A DNA stretch of 64,000 nt from Bacteroidota bacterium. GTDB taxonomy: Bacteria; Bacteroidota; Bacteroidia; UKL13-3. Within the stretch, counting starts at the first letter, position 1, and the number at the start of each line of letters is the position of its first letter. The notes beneath the pieces are model-generated. The model was not told where the DNA came from. It made no database searches and saw only the letters and a list, made by a program, of their open reading frames with translations. The translations under genes and the position numbers were made by a program. Positions 61,918-64,000 of the stretch are shown piece after piece. The stretch is from assembly GCA_013298895.1 (NCBI GenBank), contig JAAFJM010000006.1:62001-126000 (forward strand), given 5' to 3'.

Positions 61918-63179
61918 TAAGCAAAGTATTTTTTTAGTGCTTCGCCAATTAAATAAACATCTTCGAAAGTGTTATACATTGGTACTGGACTCATACGTAT
62001 AACATCAGGTTCGCGCCAATCGGGTATTATGTTTTCACTTACCAAATAGTCAAATAATTTTTTGCCATCTTGTTTCACAATAATGGAAAGTTGGCAGCCT
62101 CTTTCATCTTTATTTTTTGGAGTTATTATGGTTAAGTGGTCGGTATATTGATTTAAAATATACTCCAAATAACCTGTTAATATTTCGCTTTTCGCTCTTA
62201 AATTTTCCATACCTGCTTCTGCAAACATTTCTAACGATGCTTTATGAATAGCCATAGGAAATATTTGTGCATTGCTTAACTGCCAACCTTGTGCACCTGG
62301 AATGGCTTTAAAGCCTTTTTTCATTTGGAAACGCTCACCTTCATCATGTCCCCACCAACCTGCAAAACGGTTTAATTCAGAGTTTTCATGTCTTTCGTGA
62401 ACAAATACACCACTTGTTCCTCCAGGGCCACTATTTAAGTATTTATAAGTACACCAAACCGCAAAATCTACATCCCAATCGTGTAATTGTAAATGTAAGT
62501 TACCAGCAGCATGAGCCAAATCAAAGCCTGCATAAGCTCCAACAGCATGTGCAGCAGCAGCTATGGCCTTCATATCAAAAACTTGGCCTGTATAATAATT
62601 TACACCTCCTAACATTACCAAAGCCAAACTATCGGCATTTGCATTTATGGTTGCAATAATATCTTCGGTGCGCAAAGTGTGTTCACCTTCGCGTGGTTTA
62701 AGTTCTATAATAGCATCATCTGGATTTAAATTGTGGTGTTTAACTTGCGTTTCCATGGCATATAAATCGCTTGGAAAAGCAGCAGCTTCCATAATTATTT
62801 TATAGCGTGTAGCAGTTGGTTTGTAAAAACTTACCATCATTAAGTGTAAGTTTACGGTAAGGTTATTCATTACAACTACTTCGCTAGGCTTTGCACCTAC
62901 CACCTTTGCAGCATTTTCGGTTAAAAAATGGTGGTAACCAAACCAAGGATTTTTTGCATCAAAATGTCCTTCTACGCCAAATTTTGCCCAATCGTTTAAC
63001 TCTTGATCAATAGCTGCGCGAACTGATTTTGGCTGCAAGCCTAATGAGTTGCCACATAAATAAACTACATGTTTATTGTTATGAGTTAATAAATGAAATT
63101 GATGTTTAAAATGGGCTAGTTTATCGTTTGCATCTAATTGTTGAGCAAAACTTAAGGTATTTTCAAATTGCATGTGCAA
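61917..63179 (-). CDS. kynU: kynureninase
   Basis: KynU is a PLP enzyme that cuts kynurenine or 3-hydroxykynurenine to (hydroxy)anthranilate and alanine. The 420-residue protein has the family layout: [83 protein letters not shown] and the PLP lysine in [28 protein letters not shown] at 63179 or 63173 are both possible starts. It leads a coupled run with GNAT, pth and menE. Together with a formamidase-like cyclase (4 kb) it could form a kynurenine route; no tryptophan dioxygenase is in the window. Confidence 0.96.
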   Translation of the reverse strand: MHMQFENTLSFAQQLDANDKLAHFKHQFHLLTHNNKHVVYLCGNSLGLQPKSVRAAIDQELNDWAKFGVEGHFDAKNPWFGYHHFLTENAAKVVGAKPSEVVVMNNLTVNLHLMMVSFYKPTATRYKIIMEAAAFPSDLYAMETQVKHHNLNPDDAIIELKPREGEHTLRTEDIIATINANADSLALVMLGGVNYYTGQVFDMKAIAAAAHAVGAYAGFDLAHAAGNLHLQLHDWDVDFAVWCTYKYLNSGPGGTSGVFVHERHENSELNRFAGWWGHDEGERFQMKKGFKAIPGAQGWQLSNAQIFPMAIHKASLEMFAEAGMENLRAKSEILTGYLEYILNQYTDHLTIITPKNKDERGCQLSIIVKQDGKKLFDYLVSENIIPDWREPDVIRMSPVPMYNTFEDVYLIGEALKKYFA

Positions 63180-63225
63180 TAATACTAAATCATTTAATGG
63201 CTACATAGCACCTAAAAATGATTTT

Positions 63226-63690
63226 TTATTGTGGAAAGCTAGTAACTCTTAAGTAATTTCCATTTCTGGTTACAAAATATTGGCGCAATCCTCTGTCGGC
63301 AGGGCCTTTACTTGGTGTACCTGTGGTTAAAAAAAACTCGCTTGCGCAGCAGCGGTTATTGCCACTTCCACATTGAAATTTTGAATTATTATCGGCCATG
63401 TAAATGCGGCTGCAAGCACTATCAACTTTATAAGGACATGCTCTGTCAAAAGCCACAAATTCGTCAAAATTGTTATATATTATAATGCCTTTGTAACCAA
63501 CAGCTTGCCCATCGCGGTAAATATAACCTCCCATGTTTTGAAGTGGCGCTGCATCTGGCAACAATAAATTGATATTGATATCAAAATTTACAGGAGGAAA
63601 AAAATCATTGTTTTGTGAGGCGCTTTTGTCCTTTTCGCAAGCCATCACAAAAACAAAAACTATTATAAAGTATAAATATCTTAAATTCAT
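63226..63690 (-). CDS. lipoprotein with degenerate Rieske-like domain
   Basis: The start is ATG 63690 (MNLRYLYFIIVFVFVMAC), giving a lipobox VMAC with Cys18; the ATG overlaps the upstream gene's stop by one base. Of about 154 residues, the C-terminal part resembles Rieske ferredoxins in layout: GIIIYNNFDEFVAFDRACPY, then FQCGSGNNRCCASEFFLTTG and GPADRGLRQYFVTRNGNYL. The cysteine positions are kept, but the two His ligands of a [2Fe-2S] Rieske centre are absent (CPY and CCAS instead of CxH and CxxH). It is probably a surface or periplasmic lipoprotein with the fold but without the normal cluster. Confidence 0.72.
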   Translation of the reverse strand: MNLRYLYFIIVFVFVMACEKDKSASQNNDFFPPVNFDININLLLPDAAPLQNMGGYIYRDGQAVGYKGIIIYNNFDEFVAFDRACPYKVDSACSRIYMADNNSKFQCGSGNNRCCASEFFLTTGTPSKGPADRGLRQYFVTRNGNYLRVTSFPQ

Positions 63691-64000
63691 TATTTTATCC
63701 AAGCTAAAAGTTTAGGCAAATTGTTTTTTCTGTATTTAAAATAAGGTTTCTTATAAGCACCAAACGATTTGTAGAATCGTTCAATTCCATCAATTTCTGA
63801 ACCTTCAAAGTCAATAAATAAATTTTTACCAGACAATTGCATAATAACGGAATCCATTAAAAAGTGCATAGCACCTATTTTTTTACCTTTTTCGTTTGAT
63901 GTTCCTAAATGAAAAATGGCCCTATCTCCATTAATTATAAAAGCGGCAGCCCCTAGTAAACCAAACTGATTACTATAAACGCCAACTGCCAATAGATTAT
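63690..64000 (-). CDS. acetyltransferase-like protein, C-terminal part (5' end outside window)
   Basis: Only the last about 103 codons lie in the window; the reading frame is open to base 64000 (no stop before it), so the real start is outside. It reads VYSNQFGLLGAAAFIINGDR, IFHLGTSNEKGKKIGAMHFL, then NLFIDFEGSEIDGIERFYKS, FGAYKKPYFKYRKN. This looks like the end of a GNAT/FemAB-type acetyl- or aminoacyl-transferase (a BioF2-like acetyltransferase pattern: self-promotion, sorted by G-x-x-x-x-x-F-Y-x-x-F-G-A). The TAATG overlap with the lipoprotein shows co-translation. Confidence 0.6.
   Translation of the reverse strand, partial: NLLAVGVYSNQFGLLGAAAFIINGDRAIFHLGTSNEKGKKIGAMHFLMDSVIMQLSGKNLFIDFEGSEIDGIERFYKSFGAYKKPYFKYRKNNLPKLLAWIK

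Overview
This is a 64 kb stretch of a low-GC, gene-dense chromosome from a member of the Bacteroidota. Evidence for the phylum: five secreted proteins end in the type IX secretion (T9SS) sorting domain; lipobox lipoproteins include a DUF4270 protein beside glgA and panC; TAnnTTTG-like -7 boxes precede several genes; and the enzymes match Bacteroidota forms (CarB without its allosteric domain, a one-domain starch synthase, a short MenE). The order looks Chitinophagales-like, but I cannot fix it from sequence alone. There is no phage, rRNA, tRNA or CRISPR array. It reads as a housekeeping region with a few decayed or possibly mobile insertions.

Layout. 0-3.8 kb: a YhiN-like flavoprotein cut by the window edge, a T9SS esterase-like protein and an orphan response regulator. 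3.8-9.9 kb: a minus-strand block glgA (catalytic half), DUF4270 lipoprotein, DAHP synthase, glmS, terminator, cyclase-family hydrolase, phhB. 10-20 kb (plus): panC, lipoprotein, NUDIX hydrolase, hemW, methyltransferase, a giant PKD-repeat protein, aspS. 20-21.3 kb: a DUF4143 ATPase framed by two copies of one perfect palindrome. 21.4-31.6 kb: TonB-like protein, carB, phosphohexomutase, cold-shock protein, FAH-family enzyme, beta-CASP hydrolase, VF530, potassium channel, trmN6. 31.6-50 kb: secreted-protein and starch region with a lamin-tail protein, pullulanase, GtrA, a 1554-residue Ig-repeat protein, an rRNA methyltransferase, a decayed tatA-gatA pair, a T9SS alpha-amylase and dgt. 50-64 kb: a beta-helix/LamG T9SS protein, folB, glutaryl-CoA-dehydrogenase-like enzyme, a broken GIY-YIG gene between two about 111-bp hairpin repeats, bacilliredoxin, ahcY, and a translationally overlapping minus-strand run (acyltransferase-like partial gene, Rieske-like lipoprotein, kynU, GNAT, pth, menE).

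Functional themes. Alpha-glucan metabolism (secreted pullulanase and amylase, GT5 synthase, phosphohexomutase) is spread over the window. So are pieces of aromatic amino-acid metabolism (DAHP synthase, phhB, a formamidase-like cyclase, kynU, a GcdH-like enzyme).

The most unusual signals are two nuclease-like modules, each bracketed by its own hairpin repeat: the DUF4143 ATPase at 20.0-21.3 kb and the GIY-YIG relic at 57.2-57.75 kb. Next is a gatA relic joined in frame to a second, synonymously diverged copy of the last 15 codons of dgt. All functional names are inferred by reading motifs; no database search was run.
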